NCBI RefSeq assembly: GCF_014699005.1
Contig: NZ_JACWZY010000001.1
Location: 124,001-188,000, forward strand
Origin: Spirosoma profusum
GTDB lineage: Bacteria; Bacteroidota; Bacteroidia; Cytophagales; Spirosomataceae
DNA length: 64,000 nucleotides
Direction of reading: 5' to 3'
The notes under the pieces were generated by a model. The model made no database searches, had not been told where the DNA came from, and saw only the letters and a list, made by a program, of their open reading frames with translations. The position numbers were made by a program, and so were the translations under genes. How positions within the stretch are numbered: position 1 is the stretch's first letter; each line of letters opens with the position of its first letter. Shown here one piece after another: positions 31,786 to 40,331 of the stretch.

Positions 31786-33966
31786 ATGAGGTTGCTTTGG
31801 CTTATAACCGTACTAGTTGGCTGGCAATTGAGCTGCTTAGGGCAAAAATGCCCGGACCTGCCCGAATTAGACTTCGATCGGCGGGGCGATGCCGCTTATA
31901 TGGACAGTCTATTGACGATAGGTCGCGCACATCGTCACATTTCATCCAGTCTCCCCCACAATCAACGTAACGATACGTTACGTCTGGAGGGCCTCCGGTA
32001 TATGTCGCTTGTGTTTAAACAAATGCGGGGGCAACAACGTGATAGTACGTTCTTCTACGCCCGCCAACTTGAGGAGACGGCCCGGATTTACCGCAACGAC
32101 TTATACGTAGTGCGCGCCATGATGTTGGAGGAACATTATCTGCGCACCGTAAAAGGCGATTACCCTCAGGCACTTGTCATAAACCAGCAGGCTTCGGAAT
32201 GGTGTGTACGTTTGCCGCGTGAGAGTTCGCCCCGCTGGCAGGTGCTGATGAATATGGGCGATATATATATGGTGCAGAAAGAATACACCAATGCCCTATC
32301 CAGCTATCAGTCATCCTTGAAACTACTGGGATTTAATACGTCGATGACACCCAGAAATCGAAAGTTGCTTATCAGCCAGGCGATTACCCAAATCGGGGAA
32401 GTTTATGAAATTCAGGGACAGTTTGATCAGGCACGTCAGCAATTTGAAGCGAGTCGGCAAATTGCGGTGGAAGTACGTTCGCAAGTAAATTTGGCTTATG
32501 CTGGCGAACGCCTGGGCGATTTTTATTTAAGTCGCCATCAGCCCGAACAGGCAATTAATTATTTTCAGGAAAGTTTAGCTGTTTGGAATCAACTTAATAT
32601 TCGATCAGGGAAGGCCGCCGTTTGGGCACGGCTTTCGGAGTGTTACACGTTGACAAATCAGCCGGCTTTAGCTATTGAATTTGGCGAGAAAGCAGTAGTA
32701 ATAGGTCGTGAAGAAGGCTTCACTCGGATTCGTCAAATGGCGACTCAGTCTCTTTATCGGGCATACCGGGTTTCGAATCAACCGGCTAAGGCGCTTGCAA
32801 TGTATGAGGAATTCAGCATGATTCGTGATAGCCTGGATAATCTTAAACAGGTGGAAGAGCTTTCGGCACTTCAGAAAAAATATGACATTAATCAGATTCG
32901 AATGGCTGCTGATAAAGAACGCTTTATCCAACAGCAGCAGTTACTTGATATACGGCGGCAGAGTGAATTGGAACGGCTGCGTGCCGAATCAGAACGGAGC
33001 CAGCTGATAGGGGAGGCCCAGATGAATAAACTCCAGCAACGTATTGAAACCGAACGATTCCGGACTAATGCCGAAAAAAATCGCCTGACACAACAGGCGC
33101 ATATCGCGCGATTGAATCATGATATCGAAGAAGGATATCTGATGCGGATTATTCTAGTAGGGGGCTTAGCTATGTTACTGGGTTTTGTGGTAGTATACTA
33201 CCGAAAGAACCGCCTGATTTTCAATCAGAAACGTGTGATCGAAGGCCTAAACCGCGACCTGGAAAATAAAGTTTTGGCCAGAACTATGGAGCTAAAACTG
33301 GCGAATGATCAACTACGAGCCAAAAATCGGGAAATTGAAGAAGCGTTGCTACGTGGTCAGACGCTTGAGCGGAAGCGAATGGCTGCTGATTTACACGATA
33401 GCCTTGGTGGCTTATTGGCAGCTATTAAAGCCAGTTTATCGGCCCTGAACCCTGCTAAAATGGCTGACCGCGAGCAGCAGATTTATCATAATTTGCTCAA
33501 TATGAGTCGGGAAGCCTTTGCTGAAGTTCGCTATCTGTCGCATAATTTACAGCCCGATGAATTAGAGAAACAGGGGCTGGCCAAAGCATTATCCCGTTTA
33601 GTGAACAAACTGAATGTAAGTCAAGCCATTACGTTCCGATTGGATGCCGATGAGTTACCACGTCTGGATAAAACCGCTGAGTTTAACCTCTATTCTATTT
33701 GCATCGAGTTGTGCAGTAATATTCTTCGGCATTCGGAAGCCACTGAAGCCGACATAATTTTCCGACGGTTCAGTACCGAATTGAACATGATTGTAAAAGA
33801 TAACGGTTGTGGCATGAACCCGTCTGACGCTACCGGTATGGGGCTTCATAATATTCAGGCTCGTATGGATTTGATTCGGGGCCGCTACGAAATTCATTCG
33901 AACGATGGCGAAGGCACTACCTTTATTTTTATATTGCCCGTTTCGGTCGACGAAATAGCCGGATAA
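31786..33966 (+). CDS. TPR-containing sensor histidine kinase (HisKA_3 type)
   Basis: A 726-aa kinase. A signal peptide (MRLLWLITVLVGWQLSCLGQ) starts a periplasmic sensor region with several TPR repeats (about residues 90-370; for example AQQFEASRQIAVEVRSQVNLAYAGERLGDFYLSRHQPEQA-like units). A coiled coil (370-445), one transmembrane helix (about 446-468) and a short coil follow. The dimerisation domain has the phospho-acceptor His537 in MAADLHDSLGG. The HATPase domain carries ELCSNILRHSEAT, DNGCGMN and GMGLHNI. Such kinases normally pair with LuxR-type response regulators, but none is adjacent, so the partner lies elsewhere. The ATG was preferred to a TTG two codons earlier. Confidence 0.92.
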   Translation: MRLLWLITVLVGWQLSCLGQKCPDLPELDFDRRGDAAYMDSLLTIGRAHRHISSSLPHNQRNDTLRLEGLRYMSLVFKQMRGQQRDSTFFYARQLEETARIYRNDLYVVRAMMLEEHYLRTVKGDYPQALVINQQASEWCVRLPRESSPRWQVLMNMGDIYMVQKEYTNALSSYQSSLKLLGFNTSMTPRNRKLLISQAITQIGEVYEIQGQFDQARQQFEASRQIAVEVRSQVNLAYAGERLGDFYLSRHQPEQAINYFQESLAVWNQLNIRSGKAAVWARLSECYTLTNQPALAIEFGEKAVVIGREEGFTRIRQMATQSLYRAYRVSNQPAKALAMYEEFSMIRDSLDNLKQVEELSALQKKYDINQIRMAADKERFIQQQQLLDIRRQSELERLRAESERSQLIGEAQMNKLQQRIETERFRTNAEKNRLTQQAHIARLNHDIEEGYLMRIILVGGLAMLLGFVVVYYRKNRLIFNQKRVIEGLNRDLENKVLARTMELKLANDQLRAKNREIEEALLRGQTLERKRMAADLHDSLGGLLAAIKASLSALNPAKMADREQQIYHNLLNMSREAFAEVRYLSHNLQPDELEKQGLAKALSRLVNKLNVSQAITFRLDADELPRLDKTAEFNLYSICIELCSNILRHSEATEADIIFRRFSTELNMIVKDNGCGMNPSDATGMGLHNIQARMDLIRGRYEIHSNDGEGTTFIFILPVSVDEIAG

Positions 33967-34014
33967 GTATTGGTTATTCTACCTACAAGATGAATCTCCC
34001 ACAGTAAATTAATT

Positions 34015-34911
34015 ATGCATACAGTTTACAGATTCTTTCTTTTGATTAGTCTGTTTTCCGCAAAATGGGCGCAGGCACAAAATGGCATTGTAGTTTTTCA
34101 GTCTGATTTTGGGTTGAAAGATGGTGCGGTTTCGGCCATGAAAGGCGTTGCGTTGGGCGTATCGCCATCACTAAAACTGTTCGATCTGACCCATGAAATT
34201 CCGGCTTATAACATCTGGGAAGCTGCTTATCGCCTGCATCAGACCGTTACGTATTATCCAGCCGGAACTGTGTTCGTATCGGTTTGCGACCCCGGCGTGG
34301 GTACCGAACGTCGTTCGGTGGTGCTGCTAACCAAGTCGGGACATTACATTGTTACGCCTGATAATGGTACGTTGACGTTAGTAGCTGAAGACTTAGGAAT
34401 TAAGGAAATACGACAAATCGACGAAGCCGTTAACCGACGGAGAAATTCTGGAGCTTCGTATACTTTTCACGGTCGCGACGTATATGCGTATACGGCTGCG
34501 CGGCTGGCGGCACACGTAATAACCTTTGCCAAAGTTGGTCCTAAGCTCCCGAACAACGTAGTACGTATTCTCTATCAGAAGGCGGAGAGAAGTGGGAACG
34601 TAGTGAAAGGGAATATTCCGATCCTGGATATTCAGTACGGAAATGCCTGGAGCAATATTCCAAAATCGCTGATCGACCAGATTGGCGTCAAAGTCGGGGA
34701 TAAGATTCGTGTTCAGATTTCACGTAGCGACCAGACCGTTTACGACAAATCAATCCGCCTGGTCAATACGTTTGGCGAAGTGCCTCTTGGCGACGACGTA
34801 GCGTATATCAACAGCCTCCTAAATTTCTCAATCGCCATCAATCAGGAAAACTTCTCGGAAAAATATAAAGTCGCGAGTGGGCCGGAGTGGCTGATTACGG
34901 TGAGCAAATGA
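34015..34911 (+). CDS. SAM hydroxide adenosyltransferase (DUF62/SAM hydrolase) with signal peptide
   Basis: A 298-aa member of the fluorinase/chlorinase/DUF62 superfamily. Members of the hydroxide subgroup hydrolyse S-adenosylmethionine to adenosine and methionine. The N-terminal SDFG (Asp31), the segment VCDPGVGTERRSV (Asp92, Arg99) and TFHGRDVYAYTAA (His152) reproduce the Asp-Arg-His triad and spacing of the hydrolase group. The C-terminal domain has NAWSNIP and IRLVNTFGEVP. What is unusual is a clear signal peptide (MHTVYRFFLLISLFSAKWAQAQ), which would export the enzyme away from cytosolic SAM. It is convergent with the ABC exporter, 5 bp apart. Confidence 0.87.
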   Translation: MHTVYRFFLLISLFSAKWAQAQNGIVVFQSDFGLKDGAVSAMKGVALGVSPSLKLFDLTHEIPAYNIWEAAYRLHQTVTYYPAGTVFVSVCDPGVGTERRSVVLLTKSGHYIVTPDNGTLTLVAEDLGIKEIRQIDEAVNRRRNSGASYTFHGRDVYAYTAARLAAHVITFAKVGPKLPNNVVRILYQKAERSGNVVKGNIPILDIQYGNAWSNIPKSLIDQIGVKVGDKIRVQISRSDQTVYDKSIRLVNTFGEVPLGDDVAYINSLLNFSIAINQENFSEKYKVASGPEWLITVSK

Positions 34912-34916
34912 TAAAA

Positions 34917-36749
34917 TTACAAGTTCTGCATTGTACTTAGCTTCCTGTAAAAACCTTCGTCTAGCGTAAGTAATTCATCGTGCCGGCCGCGTTCAACGAT
35001 ACGTCCCTGATTCACAACCAGAATCTCGTCGGCATGTTGAATTGTGCTGAGTCTGTGGGCGATCACCAACGTAGTACGATTCGCCATCAGACGTGTAAGT
35101 GCTTCCTGAACCAGTTTTTCAGATTCGGTATCGAGGGCCGACGTAGCTTCGTCCAGAATTAGGATGGGCGGATTTTTAAGAATGGCCCGAGCAATACTGA
35201 TACGTTGTCGTTGTCCGCCCGATAACTTTCCACCCCGATCACCGATAATGGTTTGATAACCATTAGGTTGTGCCACAATAAAATTATGAGCATTAGCGAT
35301 ACGTGCCGCTTCCATTACGTCGGCTTCCGTAGCATCGCTGCCAAACGCGATGTTATTGAAAATGGTATCGTTAAATAGAATGCTTTCCTGCGTAACAATA
35401 CCCATCTGCGCCCGCAACGACGCCATCGTACAATCGCGGAGGTCTACACCATCGATCAGAATGCTCCCACCTGTAGGATCGTAAAACCTCGGAATCAAAT
35501 CGGCAATGGTCGACTTGCCACCACCTGACGACCCAACCAGCGCAATAGTTCTTCCTTTTGGCAAATCGAACGTAACGTCGCGCAGAACAGGCGTATCGGC
35601 ATTATACGCAAACGATACGTTCTGTACCGAAATGCGGTTTGAGAAATCCGGTAACGTAACGGCGTTCGGTTTGTCCTGTATAAGCGACTGCGTATCAATT
35701 AGTTCGAGAACGCGCTCGCCAGAGGCTAGTCCCCGTTGTGAACCGCTAAAGGCATTCGAAATGTCTTTAGCGGGGCGCGTCACCTGTGAGAAAATGGCGA
35801 TATACGAAATAAACTCGGCAGCAGTTAAATCCGACTGCCCATTGAGTACTAGTGAACCACCATAGAGCAGAATTCCGGCTACCACTGCCACGCCCATAAC
35901 CTCCGAAAAAGGTGACGCCAGCTCGCGCCGGTTGGCCAGTGAACGTACTGCCCTCCGGTAGCCTTCGTTTTCTTCTCGAAACTTGTCCAGAATAAAGCCT
36001 TCTGCTACGAAACCTTTCACGACGCGCATACCGCCGAAGGTTTCATCAAGCAAACTCACCAGCCCGCTCAATCGCTGCTGGCCGGCTTGTGCATCGCGTT
36101 TCATCCGACGTACCAGAAAGGCAATAAATCCGCCCGATACTGGAATTACCAGAATAGCGAACAAGGTCAGTTTCACCGAGATAGTCAGCAGCGCAACGAT
36201 GTAGCCAATCAGCAAAAACACTTCCTTTGAAGCCGCCGACAACGTATTGGCAATCGAATTTTCGACTTCCTGTACGTCGGTGGTGATACGTGAAATGAGA
36301 TTTCCTTTCCGTTCGTTGGAAAAAAAACCGAGGTGTAGATTAATAGCTCGATTAAATACGGCTTCCCGCAGTTTGGCTACCATTCGCGCTTTAAATGATT
36401 CTAACTGTCTGATTGATAGGTATTTGAATAAATTGCTGCAAAGTACTGACGTAATAATAACAGCACAAACAAATTGCAGCGCTCCCACTTTACCGTAGGT
36501 CTGAAATACCTGCGCGAAATAATAACTGAAGGCATCGACTGGCGACGTAGTGAACGAAGGAGCAGGCTGATTCAGAAAGGCTTGCATCTTCTGCGTATCG
36601 ACTTTATCAAAAAGTATACTCAGAAGCGGAATCAGCAGGGTAAAATTTAATACACCAAACACACTAGCCAGCAACGACGTCAGGACAAATGGCGTCAAAA
36701 ATCGCCCCAGGGGTTTGGCAAACGAGAGTAAGCGGAAGTACGTTTTCAT
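34917..36749 (-). CDS. ABC exporter, fused permease-ATPase (MsbA-like)
   Basis: A 610-aa half-transporter. Six transmembrane helices fill residues 15-320, including the NERKGNLISRITTDVQEVE coupling region. The ATPase domain follows: Walker A GSSGGGKST near residue 407, signature LSGGQRQRISIARAIL, Walker B ILILDEATSALD and H-loop IAHRLST. The best match is the lipid A/lipid exporter group, but drug or peptide export cannot be ruled out. A perfect TATCTTTG promoter element ends 8 bp from the ATG. The gene ends 5 bp from the convergent SAM hydrolase gene without an obvious terminator. Confidence 0.92.
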   Translation of the reverse strand: MKTYFRLLSFAKPLGRFLTPFVLTSLLASVFGVLNFTLLIPLLSILFDKVDTQKMQAFLNQPAPSFTTSPVDAFSYYFAQVFQTYGKVGALQFVCAVIITSVLCSNLFKYLSIRQLESFKARMVAKLREAVFNRAINLHLGFFSNERKGNLISRITTDVQEVENSIANTLSAASKEVFLLIGYIVALLTISVKLTLFAILVIPVSGGFIAFLVRRMKRDAQAGQQRLSGLVSLLDETFGGMRVVKGFVAEGFILDKFREENEGYRRAVRSLANRRELASPFSEVMGVAVVAGILLYGGSLVLNGQSDLTAAEFISYIAIFSQVTRPAKDISNAFSGSQRGLASGERVLELIDTQSLIQDKPNAVTLPDFSNRISVQNVSFAYNADTPVLRDVTFDLPKGRTIALVGSSGGGKSTIADLIPRFYDPTGGSILIDGVDLRDCTMASLRAQMGIVTQESILFNDTIFNNIAFGSDATEADVMEAARIANAHNFIVAQPNGYQTIIGDRGGKLSGGQRQRISIARAILKNPPILILDEATSALDTESEKLVQEALTRLMANRTTLVIAHRLSTIQHADEILVVNQGRIVERGRHDELLTLDEGFYRKLSTMQNL

Positions 36750-36757
36750 TTATACCG

Positions 36758-36765
36758 CAAAGATA
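36758..36765 (-). promoter_or_regulatory. -7 promoter element (TATCTTTG) for the ABC exporter
   Basis: The minus strand reads TATCTTTG, followed by GCGG, only 8 bp before the ATG at 36749. Transcription would begin at or very near the start codon. Confidence 0.65.
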
Positions 36766-36766
36766 A

Positions 36767-36941
36767 CCGGGATTTAACGGATTTAAGGATTTGCGGGATT
36801 GCCTGATCGGACCAATTTCTGAACCGGGATTACACGGATTGATGGATTTACAGGATTTTGTTTTCAATAGATTAATGCGCTTCGAAGAAGCGAAAAACAA
36901 AATCCTGTAAATCCATCAATCCGTGTAATCCCGGTTCAGAA
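36767..36941. repeat. Long inverted repeat, family C copy 2, with an extra half-copy
   Basis: Arms 36817-36864 and 36894-36941 are perfectly complementary over 48 bp, the longest in the window. The loop contains a nested GCTTC/GAAGC hairpin. At 36767-36792 a further degenerate piece of the same sequence (CCGGGATT...ACGGATTTAAGGATTT) suggests an eroded neighbour copy. The stop codon of the heparinase-like gene lies inside the right arm. Confidence 0.92.
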
Positions 36942-38885
36942 AGGTGCGACTGAAAAACTCAGCTTGTCCGATGTTTTGGGAGACAGTACTTTAAAATTTA
37001 TCCGATAAATCGTATCACCCCATTTAGTGATAATGCCCTGGTCTTCAGGCGTACCCAGCTTCACTTTTTCGATGGAGGGCTGCATTTGTTTGGGATTGTA
37101 TTTGACTAGAAAATCTTTGGGGGCTTCCTCTTTCGGAGCGTAGTGAATAAGTAGCTCTCCCGGTTTACCGAGTTCTACGGGGTAGCACGTCATCAGGTGT
37201 TGGGTTAGTTCGGTAGCACTAGTCAATTTTACTACGTCGTCGATTTGTACGTTTTTGCCCCGATTTAGCTGAATGCTACGTTGCCAGCTTTGTACGCCAG
37301 CTTCCTTTGGGTACGCCTGTGCTACGTCGATGCCGAATTGCGTGACGGCATCGTCGGTTTTATACGTAACGTTTTTAGCTCTGAACGTAGCGCCGGAGGG
37401 CTGGTTTTGCCCATTAATAGTGGGTAAGTTGTGGTAATCCGAACAGTTGTACCAGATGTCGTAACGCTTGTTGCTGAATGTTTTAGCTGTATACGTACCA
37501 CGTCCTACGTCAATCAACAGCGGCTGTCCATCAAAATATACTACGTAGTTTCCGACGTCATTATGATTGTGACTCTCGTCATTATGACCACCTTTGGCCG
37601 CTACGTAGAAACCTTTAGTTGTTCCGGCCTGATCGCGGGCGGCAAATACTTGTAAATCAGGAAGCCATACGTTTTTAGGTAGGGGTAATCCCGTAGGAGC
37701 TTTCTGAAACTCGTCCTGCATGAATAAGGCATAAAAGTTTCGGAAGTAGTGAAAACGCCCGACGGAGCCGTCTTCGGGTTTGCGGTAAAACGCACCAAAT
37801 TTCATCATGTCGAGGTCGTTGATGGCTTTGCCGTAGCGGTAAATCATGGTAGCAGCCATGCCCGGTTGTGGGTCGGCATCGGCGAAATTCAGGAAGTACT
37901 TCTCACTAATCTGAGCCCTGTAAATGAATTTGCCCATGTTACGGAATTTCTCGTCGGCATATACATACTGAAACGCATTATTGCTGGCCGTGTTGAGCAT
38001 AGCAATATTGTCGAAAAGAGAAGCTGCCGCAGCACCCCAATAACTCGGTCCTTCGTCGCAGCCACCGTCCTGCGGATAGGGATTTACAAACTCGTCCAGT
38101 ACGTCCAGTATCTTAGCAACGGCCATCGTGCGTTTGGAATCGTCTTTCTCGAGAAGTAAAACGGCATTCAGCCAGTTCGAGCAAATCCACGGATTCCAGT
38201 TGTTAGGCGGGCGACCGGCCGATGTTTTCGTCATCCAACCGTGCGGTTTGGTCATCAATGGCTGGAAAATCCGGTAGTTGGTTTCATTATAAATCCGCTT
38301 CCGAAGCTGGGGCGAAATGGCATCCAGCTTATCGCCAACGAAGTAATCGACCCAGGCTAGGAACGTAGCAGTTTCGGCCGCGAACAAATCGACAAACGGT
38401 TTCGATACGTCCATCAATCCCGAATACGCCTTACCTCTGGGCAAATGGGCTGGCACGCCCCAAAACGATTCCTCGCAGATAGACCACACACCATCGGCAA
38501 TCTGGTCCATAAAACGGCCTTTGTTTTCATGAATTTCTGCCAACAGCAACGTACCGAGAACTACCCGTTTGTCAAAACTAATGCCCTGATACTCATCGCG
38601 GTCGCCGGTACGTTCGTAGAGCAGCGATTTGGTGGCCGGGATAGATGGCCACTGATACGTTAGGTAAGTTTCGGCTTTTTTCAGGTAAGCTTTCATCATG
38701 TCCTGATCGGCACTGGCCCAACCTGCCCGGTCGTCGCGTTTCGGAAAGGGTGCCCACTGCGCCTGCGGAATCAATACCTTCTGAAGCGCATCGCTGGCGA
38801 ATTTTCCGCTTAGTAAATCCTGCTGCTGGGCATACGTAAAGAGGTTGACAAAGAAGATAAAAGCTAATGTGAGTTTATTTTTCAT
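36936..38885 (-). CDS. Heparinase II/III-like polysaccharide lyase family protein
   Basis: A 649-aa exported protein with signal peptide MKNKLTLAFIFFVNLFTYAQ. Residues 60-370 form an alpha-helical toroid with conserved blocks such as SAGRPPNNWNPWICSNWLNAVLL and YPQDGGCDEGPSYWG. The C-terminal half is a beta-sandwich with GGHNDESHNHNDVGNYVVYFDG (candidate catalytic His/Asn) and YNCSDYHNLPTING. This is the layout of heparinase II/III proteins, which cleave uronic-acid polysaccharides by beta-elimination. Substrate is not predictable; no SusC/SusD pair is nearby. It is monocistronic and ends inside the family C hairpin. Confidence 0.85.
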   Translation of the reverse strand: MKNKLTLAFIFFVNLFTYAQQQDLLSGKFASDALQKVLIPQAQWAPFPKRDDRAGWASADQDMMKAYLKKAETYLTYQWPSIPATKSLLYERTGDRDEYQGISFDKRVVLGTLLLAEIHENKGRFMDQIADGVWSICEESFWGVPAHLPRGKAYSGLMDVSKPFVDLFAAETATFLAWVDYFVGDKLDAISPQLRKRIYNETNYRIFQPLMTKPHGWMTKTSAGRPPNNWNPWICSNWLNAVLLLEKDDSKRTMAVAKILDVLDEFVNPYPQDGGCDEGPSYWGAAAASLFDNIAMLNTASNNAFQYVYADEKFRNMGKFIYRAQISEKYFLNFADADPQPGMAATMIYRYGKAINDLDMMKFGAFYRKPEDGSVGRFHYFRNFYALFMQDEFQKAPTGLPLPKNVWLPDLQVFAARDQAGTTKGFYVAAKGGHNDESHNHNDVGNYVVYFDGQPLLIDVGRGTYTAKTFSNKRYDIWYNCSDYHNLPTINGQNQPSGATFRAKNVTYKTDDAVTQFGIDVAQAYPKEAGVQSWQRSIQLNRGKNVQIDDVVKLTSATELTQHLMTCYPVELGKPGELLIHYAPKEEAPKDFLVKYNPKQMQPSIEKVKLGTPEDQGIITKWGDTIYRINFKVLSPKTSDKLSFSVAPF

Positions 38886-39246
38886 TGTCGCAGGCAGCCT
38901 ATTAGTGAAGAATTAACGTAGTGAAACGTATCAAAAAGCAGGAGCCACAACCGTTTTAATGAATTGCTCTGAAAATGATATATTGGTGAGCATTTATAGT
39001 GTATTAAAAACGCAATTAATCTATCCTGCACTATGTGTTAAAAAATATCGGATTTCTCTTATGTTAAAAAACGTTAATGCCAATCTTACGGCTGATAGTC
39101 AGTGAATTATGCTTTGGTTGATCTTAACGTATCACCTAAGAATATCGAACGAATCCGGTCGGATTTCAGTTATTAAGATGATGTATACGAATGGCTGTTT
39201 CTTTATCGTTTAATAGTCATTTGATACTAATAACGACTCAATATCC
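38886..39246. other. 361-bp divergent intergenic region, nothing recognised
   Basis: An AT-rich region between the heparinase-like gene and the DUF4136 gene. It has two similar tracts (GTTAAAAAATATCG and GTTAAAAAACGTTAA) about 25 bp apart, no full TAnnTTTG match near either start, and no coding sequence or structured RNA that I can support. Confidence 0.5.
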
Positions 39247-39819
39247 ATGAAACTCAAAGGCATAATCAGCAGTCTGTTCGTCGTCGGTACGCTGGCGTCC
39301 TGCGCCCCCGCTATTACAGTTAAGTACGACTACGACCCCAAAGTGAATGTTCGGCAGTTTGCTACGTATCGTATCGAAGCTGACCGGCAACGTAACGCTG
39401 ACCCTATCGTGGGCAGTAACCTGAATCAGCGTCGGATTGCCGATGCACTTGATCAATCGTTGAAATCCCGTGGTTATAAGCCTGTTACGCAAGGTGAGGC
39501 TGATCTGATTGTTCGGTTCTTTATGGACTCGAAAGACAAGCAGCAGATTCAGTCGAACAATATGTACTCACCCTATTCGTGGGGATGGTACGGCGGTATG
39601 GGCAATAACGTATATTCTCGCCAATACGAAGAAAACCGGGTAGTAGTCAACGTATCGGATGCCCGTACGAACGATATTATCTGGCAAGGATGGGCAACAG
39701 GTCAGTTGAACAGTCGTAATAAGGAACGCGACCGTGACCAGGCTTTCCGTGAAACGGTTACCAGTATCATGAAGAACTTCCCTGAAAGTGCTGGTCAGGA
39801 TTATGGGGCCGCTCGATAA
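39247..39819 (+). CDS. DUF4136 lipoprotein
   Basis: A 190-aa lipoprotein (MKLKGIISSLFVVGTLASC, lipobox Cys19). The mature domain matches DUF4136: VKYDYDPKVNVRQFATYRI, INQRRIADALDQSLKSRGY-like helix, ADLIVRFF and the C-terminal IIWQGWATGQL followed by ETVTSIMKNFP. The family is widespread in Gram-negative envelopes and has no established function. It is followed by a strong terminator and then a small membrane protein gene with its own upstream TTAATTTG-like element, so the two are probably separate units. Confidence 0.85.
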   Translation: MKLKGIISSLFVVGTLASCAPAITVKYDYDPKVNVRQFATYRIEADRQRNADPIVGSNLNQRRIADALDQSLKSRGYKPVTQGEADLIVRFFMDSKDKQQIQSNNMYSPYSWGWYGGMGNNVYSRQYEENRVVVNVSDARTNDIIWQGWATGQLNSRNKERDRDQAFRETVTSIMKNFPESAGQDYGAAR

Positions 39820-39829
39820 GGAAGCCCTA

Positions 39830-39877
39830 CCATAAAAAAAATACCTGCTTTCCCAACGGAGGCAGGTTTTTTTATGG
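39830..39877. terminator. Intrinsic terminator after the DUF4136 gene
   Basis: CCATAAAAAAA...ACCTGC pairs with GCAGGTTTTTTTATGG; the GC stem at 39843-39848 and 39862-39867 is flanked by A and T runs, so it can work in both directions. Confidence 0.85.
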
Positions 39878-39916
39878 TTTTAGGTTTTTGTTAATTTGCG
39901 GCTTTCCCTGTTAATC

Positions 39917-40198
39917 ATGAACGCCGTTAGTAGAGGGGTGGTTTATTCACTCGCAACAGCCATACTTGTGTTGCTGTTGTGCATTATGGCGTTATTGGGG
40001 GTGGCTTATAATCGGCATCAGCACCTCGAAGATGCGACCATCGACCTCAAACGCAATCTCTCCAAGCAGGAAACTAAAATCGTAGAATTACAGGAGCGAC
40101 TCGAAGATTGCGATACCGTTGCCAAAGTCGCCCCCGCCGATACAGCATGGGCTACTCCAGCGGCTGGTACTACACAAGCCCCTCCACCGAAATGGTAA
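39917..40198 (+). CDS. Small membrane protein with coiled coil
   Basis: A 93-aa protein. Residues 9-32 are a transmembrane helix (YSLATAILVLLLCIMALLG). A heptad-rich helix follows (about 38-66: LEDATIDLKRNLSKQETKIV...), then an Ala/Thr/Pro-rich tail ending PPPKW. The ATG is preferred to a TTG seven codons earlier. The layout recalls small FtsL/FtsB-like or scaffold proteins, but sequence similarity is not evident and no function is assigned. It is convergent with the DUF6607 gene across a family B hairpin. Confidence 0.6.
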   Translation: MNAVSRGVVYSLATAILVLLLCIMALLGVAYNRHQHLEDATIDLKRNLSKQETKIVELQERLEDCDTVAKVAPADTAWATPAAGTTQAPPPKW

Positions 40199-40228
40199 AA
40201 CCTTTTTTTAACGTTTCGTCGGAAAGCA

Positions 40229-40320
40229 TTTTTGTCATGCTGACGCAGGAAGCATCTTAATGCATCTAAACTTGAAGGTTAGGAATACTTAAGATGCTTC
40301 CTGCGTCAGCATGACAAAAA
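40229..40320. repeat. Long inverted repeat, family B copy 2
   Basis: Arms 40229-40259 and 40290-40320 form a perfect 31-bp hairpin with terminal T and A runs. Compared with copy 1, several stem positions differ, each matched by a compensating change in the other arm. It lies between the small membrane protein gene and the DUF6607 gene (convergent). Confidence 0.92.
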
Positions 40321-40331
40321 ACAACAGTCAA

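Noticed and set aside
34015-34911. Fluorinase or chlorinase rather than SAM hydrolase
   Set aside because: The Asp-Arg-His triad of the hydroxide adenosyltransferase subgroup is present at the right spacing, and the halogenase-specific loop is not evident.
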